A stretch of 64,000 nucleotides of DNA from NCBI RefSeq assembly GCF_900109265.1, contig NZ_FNZM01000012.1:186001-250000 (forward strand), given 5' to 3'. Positions 34,511-43,758 of this stretch are shown piece by piece. The DNA comes from Paraburkholderia tropica. GTDB lineage: Bacteria; Pseudomonadota; Gammaproteobacteria; Burkholderiales; Burkholderiaceae. The notes beneath the pieces are model-generated. The model saw only the letters and a list, made by a program, of their open reading frames with translations, was not told the DNA's origin and did no database searches. The translations under genes and the position numbers were made by a program. Every line of letters begins with the position of its first letter. Position 1 is the first letter of the stretch.

Positions 34511-35506
34511 TCAAACCAGCGCCTTGCCCGCCTCCACATCCGCCAGCCGATCGACCGGCACGCGATGCCGACGCGCCGTGAGATCGGCGACGATCGACAG
34601 CGCGATCTCGGGCGGCGTGCTGCCGCCGAGATACAAACCGACCGGCGCGTGCAGCGTGTCGAGCGCCGCTTGCGTCACGCCGAACAGTTGCAGGCGCTCG
34701 CGGCGCGCCGCGCTGTTGCGCCGCGAACCGATCGCACCGACGTAGAACGCGGGCGTCATCAACGCTTCCATCAGCGCGAGGTCGTCGAGCTTGGGATCGT
34801 GCGTGAGCGCGATCACGGCCATGCGCGCGTCGGGGCGCATCGCGAGCACGGTGTCGTCGGGCATCGTGCGCACGCGCGCGACGCCGGCCACGCGCCAGTC
34901 GTCGAGATACGATTCGCGCGGATCGCAGACCGTCACCGCATAGCCGAGCGGCAGCGCCATCGTCGCCACGTACTCGCTCAACTGGCCCGCCCCGATCAGC
35001 AACAGGCGCCACGACGGCCCGTGCATCGTGGTCAGGCGCTCGCCGTCGAAGCTGAATGCGTCCGCTTGTGTACTTGACTGCACGCGCACGAGCGTCACCG
35101 CGCCGCTGCGCATGTCGAGCGTGCGGCGCATCAACTGCCCTTCGCGCAACGCCGCGAGCAGCGCATCGAGCCGGCTGTGCGCGCCAAGCGTTTCGCACGC
35201 GAGGCGCATCGTACCGCCGCAAGGCAAGCCGAAGCGATGCGCTTCGTCGGCGCTCAGTCCATATTCGAGCGTCGATGCACGCGCGCGCGGCGGCCCTTGC
35301 GCACGCAGACGCTCGACGAGATCGTCCTCGATGCAGCCGCCCGACACCGAGCCGACGAGGTGGCCGTCGTCGCGCAAAGCCATCAGCGAGCCGAGCGGAC
35401 GCGGCGACGAACCCCACGTGCGCACCACCGTGTAGAGCCACGCCGTGCGGCCCGCCGCCAGCCAGCGCGCCGCCGTTTCCAGCACTTCGCGATCCGCGTC
35501 CTGCAT
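34511..35506 (-). CDS. xdhC: XdhC/CoxI-family molybdenum enzyme maturation factor
   Basis: 331 residues from MQDADREVLETAARWL. The N-terminal CoxI block has WGSSPRPLGSLMALRDDGHLVGSVSGGCIEDDLVE, and the C-terminal XdhC Rossmann-like block has LLLIGAGQLSEYVATMA and AFYVGAIGSRRN. Such proteins bind molybdenum cofactor, promote its sulfuration and insert it into xanthine-dehydrogenase-type hydroxylases. It lies 52 bp downstream of the nicotinate hydroxylase cytochrome gene, so it most likely matures the nicotinate hydroxylase. Confidence 0.9.
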   Translation of the reverse strand: MQDADREVLETAARWLAAGRTAWLYTVVRTWGSSPRPLGSLMALRDDGHLVGSVSGGCIEDDLVERLRAQGPPRARASTLEYGLSADEAHRFGLPCGGTMRLACETLGAHSRLDALLAALREGQLMRRTLDMRSGAVTLVRVQSSTQADAFSFDGERLTTMHGPSWRLLLIGAGQLSEYVATMALPLGYAVTVCDPRESYLDDWRVAGVARVRTMPDDTVLAMRPDARMAVIALTHDPKLDDLALMEALMTPAFYVGAIGSRRNSAARRERLQLFGVTQAALDTLHAPVGLYLGGSTPPEIALSIVADLTARRHRVPVDRLADVEAGKALV

Positions 35507-35558
35507 GCTCACGTCTGCCTCCGTCACGGGATACTGCGCGCGTTGACGATCGCGCCGC

Positions 35559-38039
35559 TCAATGCGTCTGTGCGCGCACGCGCGCCGACGCGCTTTCCAG
35601 ATCGCGCCACGCGGGTTCGTCCGGCGCATAACGCGCGCGGATATAGCTCGCGAGTTCGGCCATCTGGCGATCGTCGAAACTGTCCTTGAAACCGGGCATG
35701 TAGCCGAGCCCTTCGGTCGCGGGCTGCTCGATGCCATTCATCAGCACGTGCAGCAGATTGTCGGGGCTGGCGTGGCTCACGCTCGTATTGAGGCCCATCA
35801 GCGGACGCACGCCGAAGTGGCCCACGCCGCCCGAGGCCGCGTGGCACACCGCGCACGCCGCTTCGAACATGCGCTGGCCGTTCTGGAAACCGAGCGTGGT
35901 GAGCGCATCGGCATTCGCGCCTGAGGCGCGTGCAGCGGCGGCCTGCGCGGCGGCGGCCGCTTCGACCGGCGGCGACAGCGACGCGATGTAATGCGCGATG
36001 GCGCGCACGTCCGATTCCGGCAAATCGGCGAGCCCCGCGACGACGGGCGCCATCGGCCCCGCCGCCACGCCGTGCTCCGGCGAAAAACCCGTGCGCAGAT
36101 AGGCGAACAGCGCGTCTTCGGTCCACGGCACGGGCGCGCCGCTTTTGCCGGCCTTGCTGTTCGTGCCCGCGTGCGCGGCCACGAGCGACGGCGCGGCCCA
36201 GCCTTCCGCGCTGCCGCCCGCGAGATACGCGAAACCGCCCTTTTCCGCGCCGAGCGCGTTGCGCGGCGTGTGGCACGCGCCGCAATGGCCCGCGCCGTCG
36301 ACGAGATATTTGCCGCGATTCCAGAGCGCCGAGCGTTGCGGATCGGGCGCGTACTGCGCGTCGTCGTGGAAGAGCCAGTTCCAGCCCGCCACGAGGCGGC
36401 GCTGATTCATCGGGAACGGCAGCTTCGTTTCGGGCGCGGCCTGCTTCACGGCCGGTTGCGACATGAGCCACGCGTAGAGCGACATCATGTCGGCGTCGCT
36501 CATGCGCGCGAACGACGTGTACGGAAACGCGGGATACAGATGACGGCCGTCGCGCGCAATGCCCTGACGCATCGCGCGCGCGAACGCTTCGTAAGTCCAC
36601 GCGCCGATGCCGGTCTCGCGATCCGGCGTGATGTTGGTCGACCAGACGGTGCCGAACGGCGTCTCCAGCGCGAAGCCGCCCGCGTTGGTCGCGCCGCCGG
36701 GCGCCGTGTGGCACACGGCGCAATCGCCCGCGATGGCGATCTGCCGCCCGCGTTCGAGCATCGCGGCGCTCCATGCCGAGGCGTCGGCGTTCGCGCCTGC
36801 GGGCAAGGGCGCGATGGACGCAGGACCGGGCAGCATTGAGCACGCGAGGCCGATCAGCCCGCCCGCCACGCCGCCGATGCCGCCGCCCGCGAGCCAGCGC
36901 TTCCAGCGCGAGGGACGGCGTTGCGCGGCGGGCGCATCGAGCGCCACGGCCGGACCCGCCGCCGCAAACGCGCGACGCAGCGTGTCGGGATCGAACGGCG
37001 GCGCGCGAAAGCGCACGCCCGTGGCGTCATAGAGCGCATTGGCGATGGCGGCGGCCGCGGGCGCGCTCATCTGATCGATACGATTTTCGTCTTGATCGTT
37101 GCGACGCTGAATTAATCCGGATTCCGAATCGATTGGTGAATCGATCAGGTCGTGCGAAACCGAAGTCGGATTGCCTTCTGACGAGCCGGTTTCGTCGTGC
37201 GTGGCGCGAGCGAGGCGACGCACGCCGGTTGCGCGCGCGATGGCCTCCTCGATCTGCCAGGCGGGCATGCCGGTAAGCGCAGTCTGATCCGGCGTGCCCG
37301 CGCCTTGACCGGCTACGACGCGGCGCACGGCGATATCGCCGGTTGCGCGATTGACGTCGAGATCGACGACCCATGCGGACCAGCTTGCCGCCTGTTTCAC
37401 CGATTTCACTGGTTGCGCCGACGTGCTCTTATCCGCGTAATCGAGCGCAGGCGTTGAAGGCGGTGCGTGATCGTCGGCACGTTCGCCATCGAAGGCAAAG
37501 CCGCGCCCGCGCACCCACGGCGAGTCGGGTTGAGCCGCCGCGGCCACTGGCGCGCCCCACGCCGCGCGCTCGCTGACCATGCGAATGACTTCGCGCGCAC
37601 CGGCGTCGCGGTTCGCGTCGAGATGATCGAGACGCAACGCGACTGCATCGCGTTGCGCGTCGTGCGCGATTTCGTCGATAAACGATTCGCGCGCGAACGC
37701 ATGCGCCTGCGAGGGAATCGCGCACGCGGGATCGTCCACGGCGATGCTGGCCTGCACATGGCGATACAGCAACGGCGGCAGCGCCGCGCTTTCCGCCCGC
37801 ACGGCTTCAGCTTCGGCCTGCGCGTCGAGACGCGCGCGGTAATGCCACTTCGTCATCGTGCCATCAGCGGCGAGACGCGCTTCGACGGCCAGTTGCGCAT
37901 CGGCATCGCGACCTTGCGCGGGCCACGCGTAATCCGCGCGACGCAGCGTGCCCGATTCCTGCGCGCTCGCGTCCGTGTTCATCGCCATCAACGCCGCATC
38001 GGCGCGCAAGGCCAGCCCTTGCGGATCGTCCTCGCTCAT
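35559..38039 (-). CDS. nicB: Nicotinate hydroxylase tri-heme cytochrome subunit with a residual molybdenum-domain segment (NicB-like, C-terminal part)
   Basis: 826 residues. Residues about 1-375 resemble only the last part of a xanthine-dehydrogenase-type molybdenum domain (HAFARESFIDEIAHDAQRD, SWSAWVVDLDVNRATGDI, IANALYDATGVRFRAPPF) and lack the catalytic GAGESA segment. A hydrophobic stretch (about 380-405) may anchor it. Three c-type heme sites follow: CAVCH 440-444, CGACH 586-590 and CAVCH 729-733. In Pseudomonas NicB the molybdenum and heme parts are one chain of about 1180 residues; here the full molybdenum subunit is a separate gene at 43759. It would pass electrons from the NicA iron-sulfur subunit to the respiratory chain. 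It overlaps nicA by ATGA. Confidence 0.85.
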   Translation of the reverse strand: MSEDDPQGLALRADAALMAMNTDASAQESGTLRRADYAWPAQGRDADAQLAVEARLAADGTMTKWHYRARLDAQAEAEAVRAESAALPPLLYRHVQASIAVDDPACAIPSQAHAFARESFIDEIAHDAQRDAVALRLDHLDANRDAGAREVIRMVSERAAWGAPVAAAAQPDSPWVRGRGFAFDGERADDHAPPSTPALDYADKSTSAQPVKSVKQAASWSAWVVDLDVNRATGDIAVRRVVAGQGAGTPDQTALTGMPAWQIEEAIARATGVRRLARATHDETGSSEGNPTSVSHDLIDSPIDSESGLIQRRNDQDENRIDQMSAPAAAAIANALYDATGVRFRAPPFDPDTLRRAFAAAGPAVALDAPAAQRRPSRWKRWLAGGGIGGVAGGLIGLACSMLPGPASIAPLPAGANADASAWSAAMLERGRQIAIAGDCAVCHTAPGGATNAGGFALETPFGTVWSTNITPDRETGIGAWTYEAFARAMRQGIARDGRHLYPAFPYTSFARMSDADMMSLYAWLMSQPAVKQAAPETKLPFPMNQRRLVAGWNWLFHDDAQYAPDPQRSALWNRGKYLVDGAGHCGACHTPRNALGAEKGGFAYLAGGSAEGWAAPSLVAAHAGTNSKAGKSGAPVPWTEDALFAYLRTGFSPEHGVAAGPMAPVVAGLADLPESDVRAIAHYIASLSPPVEAAAAAQAAAARASGANADALTTLGFQNGQRMFEAACAVCHAASGGVGHFGVRPLMGLNTSVSHASPDNLLHVLMNGIEQPATEGLGYMPGFKDSFDDRQMAELASYIRARYAPDEPAWRDLESASARVRAQTH

Positions 38040-38578
38040 TGCGCTTCGCTTCCCTGCTCGTGTTCCGGATCGTGTTCTATCTTATCCGCCTGCCGCAGAT
38101 ACAGCGCCGCGCGCTTCACGGCACGCACGATCTCCAGATGCGTGCCGCAGCGGCACAGATTGAAGCGCAGCGCGTCGCGTATCGCGTCTTCATCGGGCGA
38201 CGGATTGCGCGCGAGGAGCGCGGTCGCGCTCATGATCATGCCGTTGAGGCAATAGCCGCACTGCGCGGCCTGTTCGTCGATAAACGCCCGCTGCACCGGA
38301 TGCAGTGCGTCGAGCGTGCCGAGTCCTTCAAGCGTCGTCACTTCACGCTCGCGCGCTGCCGCCACCGGCACCACGCACGAACGCGTCGGCTGGCCGTCGA
38401 CGAGCACCGTGCACGCGCCGCATTGTCCCAGCCCGCAGCCGTACTTCGGGCCGTTGAGTTCGCAGTCGTTGCGCAGGATGTAGAGCAGCGGCGTGTCGGG
38501 CGTAGCGCCCTCGATGGTGCGCGTCGTGCCGTTCACGCCGAGCGTGAGCGGCCCCGCGAAGGAAGCGGAATGCAACAT
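38036..38578 (-). CDS. nicA: Nicotinate hydroxylase [2Fe-2S] subunit
   Basis: 180 residues from MLHSASFAGPLTLGVNG. Two [2Fe-2S] sites are visible: the plant-ferredoxin type in CELNGPKYGCGLGQCGACTV with a later Cys (TRSC), and the alpha-helical type QCGYCLNGM plus CRCGTH. This is the small subunit that links the molybdenum centre to the cytochromes when nicotinate is hydroxylated to 6-hydroxynicotinate. It lies downstream of nicC and overlaps the cytochrome subunit gene. Confidence 0.9.
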   Translation of the reverse strand: MLHSASFAGPLTLGVNGTTRTIEGATPDTPLLYILRNDCELNGPKYGCGLGQCGACTVLVDGQPTRSCVVPVAAAREREVTTLEGLGTLDALHPVQRAFIDEQAAQCGYCLNGMIMSATALLARNPSPDEDAIRDALRFNLCRCGTHLEIVRAVKRAALYLRQADKIEHDPEHEQGSEAQ

Positions 38579-38728
38579 GAACTGACTCGAATTTAAGGTG
38601 AGCACGGGCTGCGTGGCACAGGGCATGACTGGCTACAACCCGCTCCACCGCCCTGCGCGGCGTTCGACGAACGCGCGCACAAGACGTTATAACCCGCCGA
38701 AATTCGGCGCGCACGCGCGCGATGCACG

Positions 38729-39901
38729 CTATGCCGTGGCGGCCTCGCTGGCGCTCGGCGTGCGCTTCGCCTGCGGCGCAACGAGCGGCGTGTTGAACAC
38801 GTCGTACGCGAACACCCACGCCGGATCTTCGTTCGTGCGCAGCCACGTATTGTTGTGCGAGACGAGTTGCACCTTCGACGCGCGCTCGGCCCGGTTCGCC
38901 TCGTACAGCGCGAACGCGCCCGCGTAATCGGTCGTGCCCACTTCGTCGAGGCAGCGCGTGAGCATGGCCGCGTCCTCGATCGCCATCGCCGCGCCTTGCG
39001 CCATATGCGGCTTCATCGGATGGCAGGCATCGCCGAGCAGCACGAGACGGCCACGGCTCCAGAGCGGCAGCGGATCGCGTTCGAGCAGCGGCCACTTGGT
39101 GATCGACGGCGACACGTCGATCAAGTTCAGCACGTCCGGGTGATAACCGTCGAACGCCTCGCGCATTTCCTCGCGGCTGCTTTCCATCATCGAAACGCCC
39201 GTGGGCCATTCGGCTTGCGGCACGCCCGTGACGTAGTAGTACTCGTCGCGCTTCTCGGTCACGTAATAAACCATCATGTGACGGTCTTCCGACCACCACT
39301 TCACGCACATGTCGTACGCGCGATTGCCGAGCAGCGACGCGGAAAACACCGCGCGATGCGCGACATAACCCGTATAACGCGGCGGTTCCGCGCCCAGCAG
39401 ATGCTCGCGGATCTTCGAGTTCACGCCGTCCGCGCCGATCACGATGTCGGCGGTTTCCACGCTGCCGTCGGCGAACGTCAGGCGCACTTCGCTGCCCGTA
39501 TCCTCCACCGCGCTCAGGCACTTGCCGAACGCGATCGTGCCCGGCGCGACGGCGTCGGTCATCAGCTTGTGGAAGTCGCCGCGATGCACGGTCAGGTAGC
39601 TCGCGCCATAGGTCTTGAGCGCGTAGTCGCCGAGCGGAATCTGCGAAATCGCTTCGGCCGTTTTCGAGTCGCGGCTGTACCAGTAGTCGGGGTGCGAGCC
39701 CATGACGTTGAGCGCGTCCTCGCAGCCGATGCGACGCATGATCTTCATGACGTTCGGCCCGAGGTGGATGCCCGCGCCGAGACGCGAAAACGCGGGTGCC
39801 TGCTCGTAAAGGCGGACGTCGTGGCCGCGGCGCTGCATCAGCGCGGCGGCTGCCACGCCGCCCAGGCCTGCGCCGATGATGGCGATACGGGGTTTGCTCA
39901 T
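38729..39901 (-). CDS. nicC: 6-hydroxynicotinate 3-monooxygenase
   Basis: 390 residues from MSKPRIAIIGAGLGGVAAAALMQRRGHDV (Pseudomonas NicC is about 382). It is a class A flavoprotein monooxygenase with the FAD loop GAGLGG, the DG motif IVIGADGVNSKIREHL and the GD motif RLVLLGDACHPMKPHMAQGAAMAIEDA. It decarboxylates and hydroxylates 6-hydroxynicotinate to 2,5-dihydroxypyridine using NADH and O2. It is the first gene of the leftward nic operon and divergent from nicE, with operator-like motifs between them. A frame extended to 40054 would cover the operator and is rejected. Confidence 0.93.
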   Translation of the reverse strand: MSKPRIAIIGAGLGGVAAAALMQRRGHDVRLYEQAPAFSRLGAGIHLGPNVMKIMRRIGCEDALNVMGSHPDYWYSRDSKTAEAISQIPLGDYALKTYGASYLTVHRGDFHKLMTDAVAPGTIAFGKCLSAVEDTGSEVRLTFADGSVETADIVIGADGVNSKIREHLLGAEPPRYTGYVAHRAVFSASLLGNRAYDMCVKWWSEDRHMMVYYVTEKRDEYYYVTGVPQAEWPTGVSMMESSREEMREAFDGYHPDVLNLIDVSPSITKWPLLERDPLPLWSRGRLVLLGDACHPMKPHMAQGAAMAIEDAAMLTRCLDEVGTTDYAGAFALYEANRAERASKVQLVSHNNTWLRTNEDPAWVFAYDVFNTPLVAPQAKRTPSASEAATA

Positions 39902-39977
39902 GATTTCTCCAGGTCGTGCGCCCACGCGGCAAACGCGCCGCCGGGTCGGGTTGAGTTCGAGGTCTGCCGAGGTGAAA

Positions 39978-39995
39978 TGTAGCGTACACATTAGA
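39978..39995. promoter_or_regulatory. NicR-box copy 1, nicC side
   Basis: TGTAGCGTACACATTAGA, 77 bp upstream of nicC. It shares its core with two other sites (40108-40125 and 46592-46609). The common pattern is TnnA-R-Y-GTACAC-M-Y-TAGA. A MarR-type regulator is encoded in the same locus and is the likely ligand; 6-hydroxynicotinate is the known inducer for such regulators in Pseudomonas and Bordetella. Confidence 0.7.
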
Positions 39996-40098
39996 AAATA
40001 AATCGGCAAGCGGAAACTTTCCCTGGCCGTATCGCGGACTGAAACAGCATTCAATCGCTATATATGAAGCAATGCACGTGAACGATTAATTTTCCACG

Positions 40099-40127
40099 TT
40101 GCACATTTAAAACGTACACACTAGACT
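40099..40127 (+). promoter_or_regulatory. nicE promoter with NicR-box copy 2
   Basis: A sigma-70-like pair TTGCAC (40099-40104) and TAGACT (40122-40127) is separated by exactly 17 nt. The operator-like motif TAAAACGTACACACTAGA (40108-40125) covers the spacer and the -10 element, so bound repressor would block polymerase. It lies about 70 bp upstream of the nicE start. Confidence 0.6.
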
Positions 40128-40197
40128 TTGCCAAGATTTCGACGACGCCTGCGCCCGCCGGGTTTCGTCGCCGCCCAACTGCAATGGAGTGAGCGTC

Positions 40198-40950
40198 ATG
40201 AGCAAGACCTACCGCATCGGCCAGATCGTGCCGAGCTCGAACACCACGATGGAAACCGAGATTCCGGCGATGCTGCGTCTGCGCGAAGCGATCCGCCCCG
40301 AGCGCTTCACGTTCCATTCGAGCCGCATGCGCATGAAGAAGGTCGTCAAGGAAGAGCTGGCCGCGATGGATGCGGAGTCGGACCGCTGCGCCGTCGAGCT
40401 TTCCGATGCGCGCGTCGACGTGCTCGGTTATGCGTGCCTCGTCGCGATCATGGCGATGGGCCGCGGCTATCACCGCGTTTCGCAGGCGCGTCTCACGAAG
40501 CACACGGCGGAGAACGGCGCGGCCGCGCCGGTGCTCACGAGCGCGGGCGCGCTCGTCGACGCGCTCAAGGTGATCGGTGCGAAACGCATCGTGGTGGTCG
40601 CGCCGTACATGAAGCCGCTCACGGAACTCGTGGTCGATTACATCCGGCACGAAGGCTACGAAGTGCTCGACTGGCGCGCGCTCGAAATCCCCGACAACCT
40701 CGAAGTCGGCCGTCACGATCCGGCGCGCCTGCCCGAGATCGTCAAGACGCTCGATTACGCCGATGCCGATGCGATCGTGTTGTCCGCCTGCGTGCAGATG
40801 CCGTCGCTGGCCGCCGTCGCGAAAGTCGAAGCGATGACCGGCAAGCCCGTGATCACCGCCGCCATCGCCACCACCTACGCGATGCTGCGCGAACTCGATC
40901 TCGAACCCATCGTACCGGGCGCGGGCGCGCTGCTTTCGGGCGCGTATTGA
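40198..40950 (+). CDS. nicE: Maleate cis-trans isomerase
   Basis: 250 residues, the length of Pseudomonas NicE, from MSKTYRIGQIVPSSNTTMETEIP. An in-frame GTG 9 bp earlier sits in the ribosome site region (GGAGTGAG) and is less likely. The two catalytic cysteines of the Asp/Glu racemase superfamily are present: Cys80 in GYACLVAIMAMG and Cys198 in VLSACVQMPSL. The enzyme turns maleate into fumarate for the TCA cycle, the last step of nicotinate degradation. It is the first gene of the rightward nic operon. Confidence 0.95.
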   Translation: MSKTYRIGQIVPSSNTTMETEIPAMLRLREAIRPERFTFHSSRMRMKKVVKEELAAMDAESDRCAVELSDARVDVLGYACLVAIMAMGRGYHRVSQARLTKHTAENGAAAPVLTSAGALVDALKVIGAKRIVVVAPYMKPLTELVVDYIRHEGYEVLDWRALEIPDNLEVGRHDPARLPEIVKTLDYADADAIVLSACVQMPSLAAVAKVEAMTGKPVITAAIATTYAMLRELDLEPIVPGAGALLSGAY

Positions 40951-41007
40951 GCGGCCGTCTTTTATCGATCCGTCACGTAGTCACGCAGTAACGCAACCGG
41001 AGCCCTC

Positions 41008-41871
41008 ATGTCCAGCACGTTTCTCTACGGCGCGAACGTTCACGCGAACGGCATCCGCCAGCACTATCTGCGCTACGGCGGCGCGCAAGGCGAACGCGCC
41101 GCGCGGCCCGCGGTCATCGTCATTCCCGGCATCACGAGTCCGGCCATCACGTGGGGCTTCGTCGGCGAGGTGTTCGGCGCGACGTTCGACACCTATGTGA
41201 TCGACGTGCGCGGACGCGGCCTCTCCGAAGCATCGGCCACGCTCGATTACGGTCTCGATGCGCAAGCCGCCGACGTGGTCGCGCTCGCCGCCGCGCTCGG
41301 GCTCGAACGCTATGCGCTGGTCGGTCATTCGATGGGCGCGCGCATCGCCGCGCGTGCCGCGTTGCAGGCGAACGGCGCGCTCGAATCGGTAGTGCTCGTC
41401 GATCCGCCGGTCTCGGGTCCGGGACGTCGCGACTATCCGGGCAAGCTGCCGTGGTATGTCGATTCGATGGCGCTCGCGCGTCAGGGCATCGACGCCGAAG
41501 GCATGCGCGCGTTCTGCCCCACGTGGACCGACGAAGAATTGCGTCTGCGCGCCGAATGGCTGCATACCTGCGACGAGCGCGCCGTGCTCGCCTCGTACGC
41601 GGGCTTCCATACCGACGACTTCCACGCGGACGCCGCGCAACTGACGCTGCCCGCGCTGCTCATCACCGCCGGGCGCGGCGACGTGGTGCGCGACGAAGAC
41701 GTCGCCGACTTGCAGCGCGCCACGCCCGCGCTGCAGCACGTGCGCGTGCCCGACGCGGGCCACATGATTCCGTGGGACAACGCCGCCGGTTTCTACGCGG
41801 CATTCGGCGACTTTCTCGGCGCACCGCTCGCGCAGCAAGCCGAATCTGTTACCGCCGCCGTTACTGTTTAA
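41008..41871 (+). CDS. nicD: N-formylmaleamate deformylase
   Basis: 287 residues with the alpha/beta hydrolase fold. The triad can be placed: Ser108 in LVGHSMGAR, Asp132 in VVLVDPPVSGPGRRDYPGKLP and His252 in DAGHMIPWDN. Each is seven residues later than the Ser101-Asp125-His245 triad reported for Pseudomonas NicD, which supports orthology. It hydrolyses N-formylmaleamate to maleamate and formate. It sits between nicE and nicX, 57 and 27 bp away. Confidence 0.93.
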   Translation: MSSTFLYGANVHANGIRQHYLRYGGAQGERAARPAVIVIPGITSPAITWGFVGEVFGATFDTYVIDVRGRGLSEASATLDYGLDAQAADVVALAAALGLERYALVGHSMGARIAARAALQANGALESVVLVDPPVSGPGRRDYPGKLPWYVDSMALARQGIDAEGMRAFCPTWTDEELRLRAEWLHTCDERAVLASYAGFHTDDFHADAAQLTLPALLITAGRGDVVRDEDVADLQRATPALQHVRVPDAGHMIPWDNAAGFYAAFGDFLGAPLAQQAESVTAAVTV

Positions 41872-41898
41872 ACCGCAACGCTCACCGGAGAACGCACG

Positions 41899-42930
41899 AT
41901 GCCCGTCAGCGACCATCAACTGATCGAAGCGTGGAAAGAAGTGCTCACGCTCTCGCGCCTCGAAGCCGGCCAGACCGTCACGATCCTCACGAGCGTCGCC
42001 ACGCATGCGCAAACACTCGCGTGCGCGCTGATCGCCACGCAGTCGATGGGCGCGATCGTCAACCGGCTCGACCTGCCGCCCGTGAACGGCGAAAAAGCCT
42101 TCAGCCGCGACTCGCTCGCATGGCTCGGCACCACGCCGCTCACGGGCAATCACGCCGCCATCGCGGCGCTCAAGGCAAGCGATCTCGTGCTCGATCTGAT
42201 GACGCTGCTCTTTTCGCCCGAGCAGCACGACATCCTCAAGTCGGGCACGAAAATCCTGCTCGCCGTCGAGCCGCCCGAAGTGCTCGCGCGTCTCGTGCCG
42301 ACGCTGGAGGATCGCGAGCGCGTGCTGGCCGCCGCGAAAAAAATCGGCGCGGCGCGCGAGATGCGCGTGAGTTCGCCCGCGGGCACGGCGCTCGTGTGTC
42401 CGCTCGGCGAGTTCGGTCCGACCGCCGAATACGGCTTCGTCGACGAACCGGGCCGCTGGGATCACTGGCCGAGCGGTTTCGCGCTCACGTATCCCGACGA
42501 CCGCACCGCGCGCGGCACCATCGTGATCGATCGCGGCGACATCCTGCTGCCGCAAAAGCGCTACGTGACGGAGCCGATCGTGCTGACCGTCGAAGGCGGC
42601 TACGCGACGAAGATCGAAGGCGGCGTCGACGCCGCGCTGCTGCGCGATTACATGGAAACGTTCAACGATCCCGAAGGCTATGCGATCTCGCACATCGGCT
42701 GGGGATTGCAGCCGCGCGCGCGCTGGTCGACGCTCGGCCTCTACGATCGCGAGGCGACCATCGGCATGGACGCGCGCGCGTTCGAAGGCAACTTCCTGTT
42801 CTCGCTCGGGCCGAACAACGAAGGCGGCGGCTCGCGCACCACGACCTGCCATATCGACATTCCGCTGCGCAACTGCACCGTCAAGCTCGACGACGACACC
42901 GTCGTGCGCGACGGCCGCATCGTGCGCTGA
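41899..42930 (+). CDS. nicX: 2,5-dihydroxypyridine 5,6-dioxygenase
   Basis: 343 residues. The three iron ligands known for Pseudomonas NicX, His265, His318 and Asp320, fall at exactly the same numbers here: His265 in AISHIGWG, and His318 and Asp320 in TCHIDIPL. This non-heme iron enzyme opens the ring of 2,5-dihydroxypyridine with O2 to give N-formylmaleamate. GTIVIDRGDILLPQKRYVTEPI and EGNFLFSLGPNNEGGG are family segments. It lies between nicD and nicF in one operon. Confidence 0.96.
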   Translation: MPVSDHQLIEAWKEVLTLSRLEAGQTVTILTSVATHAQTLACALIATQSMGAIVNRLDLPPVNGEKAFSRDSLAWLGTTPLTGNHAAIAALKASDLVLDLMTLLFSPEQHDILKSGTKILLAVEPPEVLARLVPTLEDRERVLAAAKKIGAAREMRVSSPAGTALVCPLGEFGPTAEYGFVDEPGRWDHWPSGFALTYPDDRTARGTIVIDRGDILLPQKRYVTEPIVLTVEGGYATKIEGGVDAALLRDYMETFNDPEGYAISHIGWGLQPRARWSTLGLYDREATIGMDARAFEGNFLFSLGPNNEGGGSRTTTCHIDIPLRNCTVKLDDDTVVRDGRIVR

Positions 42931-42958
42931 GCGCCCATTCATACGCAGAACATCTGAC

Positions 42959-43612
42959 ATGAACGATCACGCACATCACGGCGATCACGCCGAAGCCGCC
43001 GTCTATCGCCAGCAAGGTTTCGGCACGCCGCTGCCAGTGAAGGGCAACATCGGCCTGCTCATCATCGACTTCGTGGTGGGTTTCGCGGACCCGAACACCT
43101 TCGGCGGCGGCAATATAGCGCCCGCCATCGCCCGCACGCAAACCGCGCTCGCGCTCGCACGCGAGCACGGCTGGCCGGTCGCGCACAGCCGCATCGTCTA
43201 CGCGGCGGACGGCAGCGACGACAACGTGTTCTCGCTGAAAGTGCCGGGCATGGCCACGCTCACCGAGGACCATCCGAACAGCGCGATCGTGCCCGAGCTG
43301 ACGCCCGCGCGCGGCGAACTCGTGGTGCGCAAGACCGTGCCCTCGGCGTTCTTCGGCACGCAACTCGCGCCGTGGCTCGCGCAGCGCGCGGTGCAGACGC
43401 TGCTGGTCGCCGGCGCGGTGACGAGCGGCTGCGTGCGCGCGAGCGTCGTCGATGCGATGTCGCATGGCTTCCGCCCGCTCGTGCTCTCCGATTGCGTGGG
43501 CGACCGCGCGATCGAGCCGCACAACGCCAACCTCTTCGACATGCAGCAGAAGTACGCGGCCGTGATGCCGCTCGACGAGGCCATTGCCGCGATCGAGGCC
43601 GCGCGGCGCTGA
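42959..43612 (+). CDS. nicF: Maleamate amidohydrolase
   Basis: 217 residues from MNDHAHHGDHAEAAVYRQQGFG; an upstream in-frame start would overlap nicX. It is an isochorismatase-like cysteine hydrolase with the triad Asp37 (LLIIDFVVGF), Lys125 (VVRKTVPSAFFGT) and Cys158 (GAVTSGCVRASVVDAM). It hydrolyses maleamate to maleate and ammonia. It follows nicX by 28 bp. Confidence 0.94.
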   Translation: MNDHAHHGDHAEAAVYRQQGFGTPLPVKGNIGLLIIDFVVGFADPNTFGGGNIAPAIARTQTALALAREHGWPVAHSRIVYAADGSDDNVFSLKVPGMATLTEDHPNSAIVPELTPARGELVVRKTVPSAFFGTQLAPWLAQRAVQTLLVAGAVTSGCVRASVVDAMSHGFRPLVLSDCVGDRAIEPHNANLFDMQQKYAAVMPLDEAIAAIEAARR

Positions 43613-43758
43613 ACGCGGCTCGCTGGTCGTGCATTCGCCGCTCGTCGTTTGACGTGTGTTTTTTGGCGACGTAGCGTCACGTACACGCGCTCGCGCGAAG
43701 ACGCGATCAACGCAAGTCCCGCCCGACGTCACGCGCGCCGCCACAGGAACTCTCTGCC

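Noticed and set aside
39961..40130. The repeated GTACAC motif as part of a CRISPR-like or integrated repeat array
   Set aside because: Only two copies here and one 6.5 kb away, each at a promoter; no regular spacing, so operators fit better.
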